Assembly: GCA_051004015.1 (NCBI GenBank)
Contig: JBPCKT010000063.1
Span: 124,001-188,000, forward strand
DNA length: 64,000 nt
Direction of reading: 5' to 3'
DNA from: SXOA01 sp051004015
Lineage (GTDB): Bacteria > Planctomycetota > Planctomycetia > Pirellulales > Pirellulaceae
The translations under genes and the position numbers were made by a program. Shown piece after piece: positions 36,208 to 44,065 of this stretch (positions are counted from its first letter, which is position 1; the number at the start of each line of letters is the position of its first letter). The notes under the pieces are model-generated. The model was not told where the DNA came from. It did no database searches and saw only the letters and a list, made by a program, of their open reading frames with translations.

Positions 36208-37092
36208 CTACGCTTTCTTGGGCAGCTCGACGCCCATATCTTTGAGCAGCATCTGCATGTCGTCCCAGACGAGCTTTTTGGCGTCGGGACTGCGAAGCAG
36301 ATACGACGGGTGATAGGTGGCGATGACTTTGCTGCCGCGATAGGTGAAGAACTTGCTCCGCAGGCGGCCGATGGACTCGCCCGATTCGAGCAGCGACTGG
36401 GCGGCGTGCGTGCCGAGGCAGACGATATACGCCGGCTGCAGGATTTCCAGTTGCCGCTCCCAATAACTACGACAGTTGGCGAGCTCATGGGGTTCGGGGG
36501 GGCGATTGTCCGGCGGGCGGCACTTGAGGGTGTTGAGGATGTAGACATCTTCCCGCTTCCAGGTGCAGGCCTCGATGATCTTGTTGAGCAGTTGCCCGGC
36601 CCGGCCGACCATGGGGATCCCTTGCTTGTCTTCATCGGCCCCTGGCGCTTCCCCAAACAGCACTACCCGCGGCTTGAGGTTGCCGACGCCGAAGACCGTC
36701 TGCGTGCGGTAAGCGGCCAACTCGCGGCAGAGGGTGCAGCCCTTGACCTCGTTCAGGTTGATTAGGTCGAGCGCTCCCTTCCGATCCTCTACGCCTTCCA
36801 GCAACGGCGGATACGGCTGATGGATGAGCGAGCCCAATGCGGGTCCAACAGGAGCAGCTTTCGCACGGGGCATATCGGGTTCCTTCCTGATGGGGGGCGG
36901 AGGTGGTGCAATCCTTGGCTGCGGCTGCCCAACGTGGGGTAGGCTTCCAGCCTGCCCAGAATCCGCTTGTTCAAGCGGAACAGCCGGCGGCGGCAGCTTG
37001 CCAATCTGCATCACCCCCGCGCGGGCCAGGCTCTCCAGCCGCTGCGTGAGAATGCGGCGAGCGCGGGCCAGTGATGCGTCGTCGGTCGGCAT
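36208..37092 (-). CDS. uracil-DNA glycosylase, family 4/5 (Fe-S type)
   Basis: A 294-aa glycosylase that removes uracil from DNA in base-excision repair. The catalytic domain (about residues 105-294) has GCTLCRELAAYRTQTVFG, the uracil-binding motif VVLFGEAPGADEDKQG, MVGRAGQLLNKI, LNTLKCRPPDNRPP and the HPSYLLRSPD loop. Cys residues in CTLC and LKC plus a later Cys fit the [4Fe-4S] site. Residues about 43-55 of the Pro-rich linker are encoded by a 28-bp REP-like repeat also found at 22740-22767, so the linker has absorbed a repeat in frame. Confidence 0.92.
   Translation of the reverse strand: MPTDDASLARARRILTQRLESLARAGVMQIGKLPPPAVPLEQADSGQAGSLPHVGQPQPRIAPPPPPIRKEPDMPRAKAAPVGPALGSLIHQPYPPLLEGVEDRKGALDLINLNEVKGCTLCRELAAYRTQTVFGVGNLKPRVVLFGEAPGADEDKQGIPMVGRAGQLLNKIIEACTWKREDVYILNTLKCRPPDNRPPEPHELANCRSYWERQLEILQPAYIVCLGTHAAQSLLESGESIGRLRSKFFTYRGSKVIATYHPSYLLRSPDAKKLVWDDMQMLLKDMGVELPKKA
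36934..36961. repeat. 28-bp REP-like repeat, copy 2 (inside a gene)
   Basis: Exact inverted match to 22740-22767. It lies within the N-terminal linker coding region of the uracil-DNA glycosylase and is read in frame. Confidence 0.8.
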
Positions 37093-37278
37093 AGCATCGT
37101 TATAGAAAGAAGGAGAGAAGGAGAGAAGGAGAGACAGAGAGACAGGAAAAAATGCCGCAAAGATACCTCTCCCCGTCTCTCTTTCTCTCCGTCTCTCCTT
37201 CTCCCCTCCGCCCCTGAGTGACTATGATAAAAGTGGGTTATTTCCACCATCAACCAAGGCAGCGCCAGCTCCCCCTTC
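37093..37278. repeat. GA-rich / CT-rich intergenic hairpin
   Basis: Between the divergent glycosylase and der genes. A run of GGAGAGAAGGAGAGA is followed about 40 bp later by its CT-rich near-complement, giving a potential long hairpin. Simple-sequence origin is likely. Confidence 0.5.
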
Positions 37279-38778
37279 ATGCCCGTCCCTCAAGTCGTCA
37301 TCGTCGGTCGTCCTAACGTCGGCAAATCCAGCATTCTCAACTGGATGGCCGGGCGGCGGATCTCCATTGTCGATGACAAAGCAGGGGTGACCCGCGACCG
37401 CGTGACGTACCTGATGGAGGAGCGGAACCGCTTCTTCGAGCTCGTCGATACCGGCGGCATCGGCATCATCGATGACGACAACCTGTCCAAGCAGGTCGAG
37501 GAGCAGATCGAGGCGGCCATCGACTCCGCGGATGTGATCCTGTTCGTCGTCGATGCCCGCGACGGCGTCATGATGCTGGACGAGCAAGTCGCCAAGCGGC
37601 TGCGGTATGTCGATAAGCCGATTATTTGCGTGGCGAACAAGGCGGACGCGGATACGCTCGACGCGCAGGCCGACGAGTTCTACAAGCTGGGCCGCGGCAA
37701 GCTGATCAAGGTCAGCACCCAGCAGAACCGCAACAAGCACATCCTGCTCAACATGATCCTGGAGCGGCTGCCGGAGGTGACGGCGGCGGAAGCGGAGGCG
37801 GCGGAAGAGCCGGTGATGAAGATGGCGATTGTGGGCCGCCGCAACACGGGGAAGAGCACGTTCATCAATTCGCTGGCGCAGGGGGAGCGGATGATCGTGA
37901 GCGAAATCCCCGGCACCACGCGGGACAGCGTGGACGTGCGGTTCGAGCTCGACGGCCAAACCTTCACGGCCATCGACACGCCCGGCGTCCGCCGCACCAA
38001 GAGCGTCAAGACCGACATCGACTTCTACAGCCTCCACCGGGCCCAGCGGAGCATCCGCCGGGCCGACGTGGTGCTGCTGTTCTTCGACTGCACCTCCCGC
38101 CTCAGCAAGGTGGACAAGCAGCTTTGCCAGTACATTGGCGACAACTTCCGCCCCTGCATCTTCGTGGTCAACAAGTGGGACCTGCTCTACGGTCAGATGC
38201 CGACGGAGCGGTGGGTCACCTACTTGCGGGACAATTTCCCCATGATGTGGCACGTCCCCATCGCCTTCATCACCGGCGAGACGGGCAAGAACGTGAAAGC
38301 CCTGCTGAACCACGCCCAGATGCTCTACAAGCAGTCGCTCAGCCGCGTCTCCACCTCGGAGCTCAACCGCCTGGTCCGGGCCGCGATGAAGAAAACGCCG
38401 CCGCCGATGTTTGGCTCGTTCCGCCCCAAGGTCTACTACGCTACGCAGGTCGGCACCCAGCCCCCCACCATCGTGCTGATGTGCAACGAGCCCAAAGCCT
38501 TCCAACCCGCCTTCCGCCGCTACCTGCTGGGCATTTTCCGCGACTATCTCAAATTCGGCGAAGTCCCCATCAAGCTCTACCTGAAAAAACGGGGGACCAG
38601 CGACAAGCGAGACGAAGTCGAGCCCGAAGTCAGCGACGAAGTGGTCGCCAGCCACGAAGAGCTGATGGCCGCCGGCCTGAACGGCGGCGATGTGGACAGC
38701 GCCATCTCGGATTCAGGCGATGTGCTGGCCGTGGATGGGGGGAGCAGCGATAGTGTGCTGGAGGAGGGGGAGCAGTAG
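37279..38778 (+). CDS. der: ribosome biogenesis GTPase Der (EngA)
   Basis: A 499-aa essential GTPase with two tandem G domains and a C-terminal KH-like domain, acting in 50S subunit maturation. Domain 1 has GRPNVGKS (10-17), DTGGI and NKAD. Domain 2 has GRRNTGKS (near 190), DTPGV and NKWD. The KH-like domain ends around LKFGEVPIKLYLKKRG. An extra acidic, Ser/Asp-rich tail of about 45 residues follows. The tail is not part of the core family and may be disordered. Confidence 0.96.
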   Translation: MPVPQVVIVGRPNVGKSSILNWMAGRRISIVDDKAGVTRDRVTYLMEERNRFFELVDTGGIGIIDDDNLSKQVEEQIEAAIDSADVILFVVDARDGVMMLDEQVAKRLRYVDKPIICVANKADADTLDAQADEFYKLGRGKLIKVSTQQNRNKHILLNMILERLPEVTAAEAEAAEEPVMKMAIVGRRNTGKSTFINSLAQGERMIVSEIPGTTRDSVDVRFELDGQTFTAIDTPGVRRTKSVKTDIDFYSLHRAQRSIRRADVVLLFFDCTSRLSKVDKQLCQYIGDNFRPCIFVVNKWDLLYGQMPTERWVTYLRDNFPMMWHVPIAFITGETGKNVKALLNHAQMLYKQSLSRVSTSELNRLVRAAMKKTPPPMFGSFRPKVYYATQVGTQPPTIVLMCNEPKAFQPAFRRYLLGIFRDYLKFGEVPIKLYLKKRGTSDKRDEVEPEVSDEVVASHEELMAAGLNGGDVDSAISDSGDVLAVDGGSSDSVLEEGEQ

Positions 38779-38896
38779 GCTCACTCGTAAATGGCTGCTG
38801 TGGTACCTTTTTCGGCCTAGCATGCACATAGCCGACGGTCTTCTGCGCTCAGAAAAAGCCGTCCAACGATCGCGGCAATCCAGGAGAAACGCTTGC

Positions 38897-40279
38897 ATGA
38901 AAAACGAGATGTTGTTGCTGGGCGCGGGCGCATCGGTCGAAGCAGGAATTCCGAGCGCTCATAAAATGACCAGGGTCATCTCCGATGAGTTCAGAAAGAA
39001 TTCGCGCCTTTCACGCATTGGGCATTTGATTTCTTTTGTCATTGGAGGCTTGCTTTTTGAGGCAGGCAAAAACAATCGTGATCCCCTGAGTTCCGAGGTC
39101 AATGTTGAAGACTTGTTTAATGCCGTTCAAATGCTTGCCGACCGGCACAATCTTGAAGCCTCCCCGTTTGTCGGGTCATGGCACGCGATGATAGACGAAT
39201 TCGATAAGGAAGTTCCGTCTAGATTCAATTCGGGATCGCTGGGGCGGTCCATTTATAAACTTGTAGCCGATGAGATTCGCGAGGCTCTCGCGCAATCGCC
39301 GTCGAGTTTTGAACGTGACCACATCGACACGGCAATTCAGAACGCAATTTCTAAGGGAGTTGAATCGGCAGCTAAAGGACATAGTTTCTACGTGCCGTCC
39401 TTCGGAAGTGCAGGACGAGCTGTCGAGAACTACGTAAAGGAAGCAAGTAAGCTGTGGCGAGACCGATTGCACTCGGCTCATCCTTCAGGTAGCTCAGACA
39501 TCGATAAGGATCTAGCCCGTCTAGTCGATGATCGACAGGTGCAACCAGGGGAAGGTCGAATATTCCATCGCGCCAACGAATTGATGATCGCCGTGTTGAG
39601 AAAGAAGGTTTGGATAACGGACCCAGAGCAAGTTGCGTATTTGCAGCCAATCATTGAGTTGATGCGAGATCGAAAGCGACTGGTGGTCGCGACGCTGAAT
39701 TACGACAATTGTATTGAGCTTCTCGCGAGCAAGAATGGCGTTCAATGCGACACCGGTATTAGTCGCTGGTCTCAGTCAGGCTCCTTCAAATTTCCAGAAG
39801 ATGGCTTATGTCTCATCAAGCTTCACGGTTCGATCGATTGGGTAAGACACCGCTCAAATTCGGAGAGTTCATCCCACCTGCCCCACGCAATTATTCGTCA
39901 GGCAACACCTGAGGAGATTTCACAGGAGCACCTCAGCCCAGCCGTAATTTTTGGGCAGCGGAATAAGCTCACGGCTGAAGGGCCATTTCTGGATCTATTG
40001 CAGACGTTCCGAGATGAATTGTTCAAGGCGGATCGGCTAACTGTTGTCGGGTACTCGTTTGCAGATCCCCACATAAATGTTTTCATAACTCAATGGATCA
40101 ATTCAAGGTCGGACCGCGTCATTCGAGTGATCAACGGACCTGACAGTACGAATAATCCGAACTCCTACATCAAATCCCTCCTTGAGCTTCATAAGGTAAA
40201 TGCGAATCGTGTGATATTCTTGCATAAAAATGCCGGCGAAGGTTTGGCCAGTCATAACAACTCGTGCAACGGTGAATGA
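38897..40279 (+). CDS. SIR2-like domain protein (candidate NADase/defence effector)
   Basis: A 460-aa protein with a SIR2-like fold. The N-terminal MLLLGAGASVEAGIPSA is the NAD-binding Gly-rich loop. ATLNYDNCIELL and LIKLHGSIDWVRH supply the Asn/Asp and His positions, and RLTVVGYSFADPHINVFI is the closing block. An insert of about 230 residues separates the first and second motifs. SIR2-like domains of this type are known NAD-depleting effectors in several anti-phage systems, but no partner of a named system is adjacent. Codon use is more AT-rich than der next door, suggesting transfer. RBS AGGAGA at 38882 supports the start. Confidence 0.8.
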   Translation: MKNEMLLLGAGASVEAGIPSAHKMTRVISDEFRKNSRLSRIGHLISFVIGGLLFEAGKNNRDPLSSEVNVEDLFNAVQMLADRHNLEASPFVGSWHAMIDEFDKEVPSRFNSGSLGRSIYKLVADEIREALAQSPSSFERDHIDTAIQNAISKGVESAAKGHSFYVPSFGSAGRAVENYVKEASKLWRDRLHSAHPSGSSDIDKDLARLVDDRQVQPGEGRIFHRANELMIAVLRKKVWITDPEQVAYLQPIIELMRDRKRLVVATLNYDNCIELLASKNGVQCDTGISRWSQSGSFKFPEDGLCLIKLHGSIDWVRHRSNSESSSHLPHAIIRQATPEEISQEHLSPAVIFGQRNKLTAEGPFLDLLQTFRDELFKADRLTVVGYSFADPHINVFITQWINSRSDRVIRVINGPDSTNNPNSYIKSLLELHKVNANRVIFLHKNAGEGLASHNNSCNGE

Positions 40280-40314
40280 TTTCTGCGATTGGATCGGTTC
40301 CAATGGAAAAAGGC

Positions 40315-41019
40315 TCAAAATGGCTCGTATTCCTCGCCGTCACATGGTGTCTCTCTGCCCAGCTTGATCAGGCGCACTTGAACCGCACCGAGGCCGCGTC
40401 CAAGTGCTCGGGCAATCCTCGGGATTGGCATACCCGAATCGAACGCCGCAAGCAGTTCCGCGTCGTCCTTGTTTGACCACGTCTTTCCGGAATTGGGGCG
40501 CTCTTTCTTCCACTGTGGTCGGTCGTCCAGACTATTACGGCCCCGAAGTTTTTTCAGTCGTGACCGAATTGCCCCTTCCTCTCTTTCAAAAAACGCTGCG
40601 AGGTCACCGATGGGACAATCGGCTTCAAAGCGAGCCAATAGCATCTTGTCTTCCTCCTCCGTCCATGGTCGATACGCCCGGTGGTGAGTTTGGCGAATGT
40701 CGTCCAGTGAATACGCTTTCGGCTTCTCACCAGGAAGGCTTTCTTTGACCTGTCGTTCGCAATCTTCTTCAAAGCCGCTACCACTCCCCACCTTCGCGCA
40801 GAGAAAGATGCCGGCAGCCTGTAGAGCTGTCAGGAATGGCTGCAGGTGTTCCTCGAACACCATCACGCGGTCATGTTCCCACTTTCCGTCGACCTCGCGT
40901 GATTCGCTGATCACCAAATACTTCGCACCTTCTGCCGATTGCTTCACGTCGAAGAAATAGGTTCGGCTGCCGGCTGAGACCCTCCTGGTGAATAGCTCCT
41001 TGCGAGATTCCGCGGACAT
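40315..41019 (-). CDS. PUR-family (DUF3276) domain fused to two SANT/Myb-like modules
   Basis: A 234-aa putative nucleic-acid-binding protein. Residues about 8-72 (RVSAGSRTYFFDVKQSAEG, then KWEHDRVMVFEEHLQPF) match the PUR-alpha-like DUF3276 domain that binds single-stranded DNA or RNA. Two tryptophan-led helical modules follow. The first is at 117-158 (RPWTEEEDKMLLARF with AIRSRLKKLRG) and the second at 179-221 (KTWSNKDDAELLAAF with AVQVRLIKLG). Both resemble SANT/Myb or gcrA-like DNA-binding repeats. It converges on the SIR2 gene with 35 bp between stops. ATG 41019 is preferred over 41091. Confidence 0.75.
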   Translation of the reverse strand: MSAESRKELFTRRVSAGSRTYFFDVKQSAEGAKYLVISESREVDGKWEHDRVMVFEEHLQPFLTALQAAGIFLCAKVGSGSGFEEDCERQVKESLPGEKPKAYSLDDIRQTHHRAYRPWTEEEDKMLLARFEADCPIGDLAAFFEREEGAIRSRLKKLRGRNSLDDRPQWKKERPNSGKTWSNKDDAELLAAFDSGMPIPRIARALGRGLGAVQVRLIKLGRETPCDGEEYEPF

Positions 41020-41785
41020 GGGATGGCTCCAAAGGGTAAGCCGACATTCTAAGCCCCGGCAGGGGCGGATAGAACCAAGCCCACGGCGCAAGCCGTGGGA
41101 ACGGTGGCAAGAGAACGAAAAGAGCCCCAGCAGGGGCGATAGAAGCTGCGAAGGGCGTGCGCCGTCGTTACGGGCCGTTACCGGGTCAATATCATCAGGA
41201 TCGATTTCCGCACACCATTCTTTCGCCGCTACCGCGGCTCTTGTTCGTCACGTCTTACCTCCCACGGCTTGCGCCGTGGGCTGGGTTCCTTTCGCCGCTG
41301 CCGCGGCTGCCCAGAGCCATTTTTCGGCAATTTCTCTTGACAACTATTTCCACAATTCTTGCCTCCCACCTCTTGACACTGGCAACTGAACATCTGTATG
41401 ATTGGCGGTGCAGTCTACAAGTGTTCTATGCTCCCTTGTCAGGAGAAAGGCCGTGATACCGCTGGAACCAACGAGAAATGGTTGTGATTCTGCTCGGGTG
41501 CTCACGCTTGCGCCGACTGATTCGCCGGTTGGATTTTCTTCCAGGACAATTCGGCGGGGTGTTGGTAAACCAGGGGGGTTTACCAACACAAATCATGACC
41601 CGCGGGTGGGGGGGTCTGTTGTTTTACCCGGGGGGGTTGCCAACACATCTTTTGTGCGACATAGCGCCCCCGACCACAGCGGCTGAGAAGCGGTCTACCA
41701 GCCGTAGATTTTCGCTTCGCGCTGGTTGACAATCTCATTCATATTCCGAATCGACACTACTCGCCTTTCCACGGAGACCGCATCC
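41020..41785. other. palindrome-rich intergenic region
   Basis: 766 bp with no credible gene. It carries several palindromes: GCCCCGGCAGGGGC near 41056, CCCACGGCGCAAGCCGTGGG near 41081, GCCCCAGCAGGGGC near 41126 and CCCACGGCTTGCGCCGTGGG near 41269. It also has the 12-bp perfect stem at 41560-41588 and two G-run plus GCCAACAC/ACCAACAC words near 41575 and 41630. These look like decayed intergenic repeats. Confidence 0.6.
41560..41588. repeat. perfect 12-bp hairpin with G-rich loop
   Basis: TGTTGGTAAACC is followed by a G-rich loop and its exact complement. A diverged half-copy ending in TTGCCAACAC lies about 60 bp downstream. Role unknown. Confidence 0.65.
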
Positions 41786-42877
41786 ATGAGCTTTCGACTT
41801 TCACTTGCCGCCATCCTTCTCCTCGCTGCGTCCGCGCAGGCGCAAGAGAAATATCGGGTCTACCTGGGCACTTACACCGACAAAGTGAGCAAGGGGATCT
41901 ATCAGTGCGAGCTGAACCTTAAGGACGGCTCGCTGTCGGCGGCGACCCTGGCCGGCGAGACCTCCAGCCCGTCGTTTCTGGCGTTTCACCCGAATATGAA
42001 GTTTCTCTATGCGGTCAACGAGGATAAGGCCGCAGTCAGCGCCTTTGCCATCGATGAAAAATCGGGCAAGCTGACCTTCCTCAACTCGCAGCCCACCAAG
42101 GGGGACGCGCCGTGCCATTTGGTCGTCGATCCGACTGGCAAAAACGTCCTCGTCGCCAACTACAGCGGCGGCAGTTGCATTTGCCTCCGGATCGAAGCGG
42201 ACGGGAAGCTCGGCGAAGCATCGTCATTCCAGCAGCACATGGGAAAAAAGAAGAATGGGCATTCAATCCACCTCGACAAGGCCAATAAGTTCGCCCTCTG
42301 CTGCGACCTGGGACTGGACAAGGTCATCATCTATGCCTTCGACGCCGCGAAGGGGACGCTGACCCCGCACGGCGCGCTGGAGACCCCCAAGGGGGCCGGA
42401 CCGCGGCATTTCGCCTGGCATCCCGACCACAAAACGGCTTACGTCAACGGCGAGTCCGACTTGACGATCATCGCTTGCGATTATGACGCGGACAAAGGCT
42501 CCCTGACGCAGAAGCAGGTGCTCTCCACGTTACCGGGGAACGTTCGCCGGGACGGGGGTAGCACGGCGGAGACGGTCGTGCATCCGTCTGGCAAATTCGT
42601 CTATGTCTCCAACCGCGACCCATACAACTCGATCGCGATCTTCTCCATCGACCTCAAGACGCGCGAACTCAAAGCGGTTGGCCATCAAAGCATGGGGGTC
42701 AAGACGCCCCGCAACTTCGCCATCGAGCCAACGGGAAAGTACATGCTGGTGGCGAATCAGTCCGGCGGGAACGTCCTTGTGTTCCGCATCGATCAAGCCA
42801 CCGGCGAGCTTCAGCCGACCGAGGCGAGCGTGCAGGTGGCCAACCCGGTCTGCGTGCGGTTCATGGAGATCCAATGA
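41786..42877 (+). CDS. exported lactonase-family seven-bladed beta-propeller
   Basis: A 363-aa protein of the 6-phosphogluconolactonase (Pgl, beta-propeller) family. A signal peptide (MSFRLSLAAILLLAASAQAQ) is followed by YRVYLGTYTDKVSKGIYQ and repeated blades with FLAFHPNMKFLYAVNE, HLVVDPTGKNVLVANYSGG, GPRHFAWHPDHKTAYVNGE and ETVVHPSGKFVYVSNRD. Because it is exported, it may act on an extracytoplasmic sugar lactone rather than in the cytosolic pentose-phosphate route. Its 3' end overlaps the convergent alanine dehydrogenase gene by 17 bp. Confidence 0.9.
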   Translation: MSFRLSLAAILLLAASAQAQEKYRVYLGTYTDKVSKGIYQCELNLKDGSLSAATLAGETSSPSFLAFHPNMKFLYAVNEDKAAVSAFAIDEKSGKLTFLNSQPTKGDAPCHLVVDPTGKNVLVANYSGGSCICLRIEADGKLGEASSFQQHMGKKKNGHSIHLDKANKFALCCDLGLDKVIIYAFDAAKGTLTPHGALETPKGAGPRHFAWHPDHKTAYVNGESDLTIIACDYDADKGSLTQKQVLSTLPGNVRRDGGSTAETVVHPSGKFVYVSNRDPYNSIAIFSIDLKTRELKAVGHQSMGVKTPRNFAIEPTGKYMLVANQSGGNVLVFRIDQATGELQPTEASVQVANPVCVRFMEIQ

Positions 42878-43964
42878 GTTTCATCCCGAACGTCTCCGCC
42901 ACCGCCTGGTTCGTGACGCTACCCGCGCGGATGTTGACGGCGGAGGCGAGGGGGGCAAGGTCGCGGCAGGCGGGAGCGATGCCGCGGCACGCGAGTTGGA
43001 GGACCCAGGGCAGAGTGACGTTGCAGAGGGCGAAGGTGCTGGTCCGGCCGACCGCGCCGGGCATGTTGGTGACGCAGTAGTGCAGCACGTCCTCTTCCAG
43101 GTAGACCGGGCTGCTGTGCGTGGTGGGGCGGCTGGTTTCGAGGCAGCCGCCTTGATCGATGGCCACGTCGATGATGACGCTGCCGGGCTTCATCAGTTTC
43201 AGGTCCTTGCGGGAAACCAGGTGCGGGGTCCTCGCCCCGGGGATGAGCACCGCCCCGATGACGAGGTCCGCCAGCTTGAGCTGCTGGCGGATGGTGTGGC
43301 GGTCGCTGAACAGGACGTTGACGTTGGGGGGCATGATGTCGTCGAGATACCGGAGCCGGTCCATGTTGATGTCCAGGATGGCGATGTCCGCCTGAAAGCC
43401 AGCCGCGATTTTGGCCGCGTTCGCCCCCACCACGCCGCCGCCCAGAATGGTGATATGAGCCGGTGCCACGCCGGGGACGCCGGCCAGCAAAATCCCCCGT
43501 CCCTGCTGCGGCCGTTCCAGGTATTTCGCCCCTTCCTGAATGCTCATCCGCCCCGCCACCTCGCTCATCGGCGTGAGCAGCGGCAATCGGCCTTGAGCGT
43601 CCTTGAGCGTCTCATAAGCGATGCAGGTCGCGCCGGACGTTAGCATCGCGTCCGTCAACTCCCGGCTGGCGGCGAAGTGAAAGTAAGTGAAGAGCGTCTG
43701 TCCCGACCGGACCAGCATGTACTCCTGCGGCAGCGGTTCTTTGACTTTGACAATCAACTCCGCCTTGGCCCAGATTTCTTCCGCTCCGGCAATGATGTGC
43801 GCCCCCTGCTCCGCATACTCCTGATCGCCAATTCCCGAGCCGAGCCCTGCCCCGGTTTCAATCAGCACCGTATGCCCCGCGGCGGTCAGCTCCTCCACGC
43901 CGACGGGGAGCATGGCTACCCGATATTCGTCGCGTTTCACTTCCTTGGGTACGCCGATGAGCAT
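42861..43964 (-). CDS. ald: alanine dehydrogenase
   Basis: A 367-aa NAD-dependent L-alanine dehydrogenase (pyruvate plus ammonia to alanine, reversible). Family features are the N-terminal MLIGVPKEVKRDEYRVAM, LIVKVKEPLPQEY, TLFTYFHFAAS, TPMSEVAGRMS, the Rossmann motif ILGGGVVGANAAKIA, and the C-terminal TNMPGAVGRTSTFALCNVTLP. ATG 43964 gives the canonical N-terminus. The longer in-frame start would add 31 unrelated residues. It lies 101 bp downstream of the pyruvate carboxylase gene, which also uses pyruvate. Confidence 0.95.
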   Translation of the reverse strand: MLIGVPKEVKRDEYRVAMLPVGVEELTAAGHTVLIETGAGLGSGIGDQEYAEQGAHIIAGAEEIWAKAELIVKVKEPLPQEYMLVRSGQTLFTYFHFAASRELTDAMLTSGATCIAYETLKDAQGRLPLLTPMSEVAGRMSIQEGAKYLERPQQGRGILLAGVPGVAPAHITILGGGVVGANAAKIAAGFQADIAILDINMDRLRYLDDIMPPNVNVLFSDRHTIRQQLKLADLVIGAVLIPGARTPHLVSRKDLKLMKPGSVIIDVAIDQGGCLETSRPTTHSSPVYLEEDVLHYCVTNMPGAVGRTSTFALCNVTLPWVLQLACRGIAPACRDLAPLASAVNIRAGSVTNQAVAETFGMKLIGSP

Positions 43965-44065
43965 TGTGCTTCTCCTTGCGATCGAAGCAGAGCAGGCATC
44001 CGCCTCAGTCTGCCCGCTTCTTGTCCGTGTTTCATCTGTGTTCCATCCGTGGCCCATTTTCCGAC

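Noticed and set aside
41402..41729. Overlapping open frames of 80-95 codons in the palindrome-rich interval
   Set aside because: They consist largely of repeat words and G-runs, have no family features, and overlap one another in different frames.
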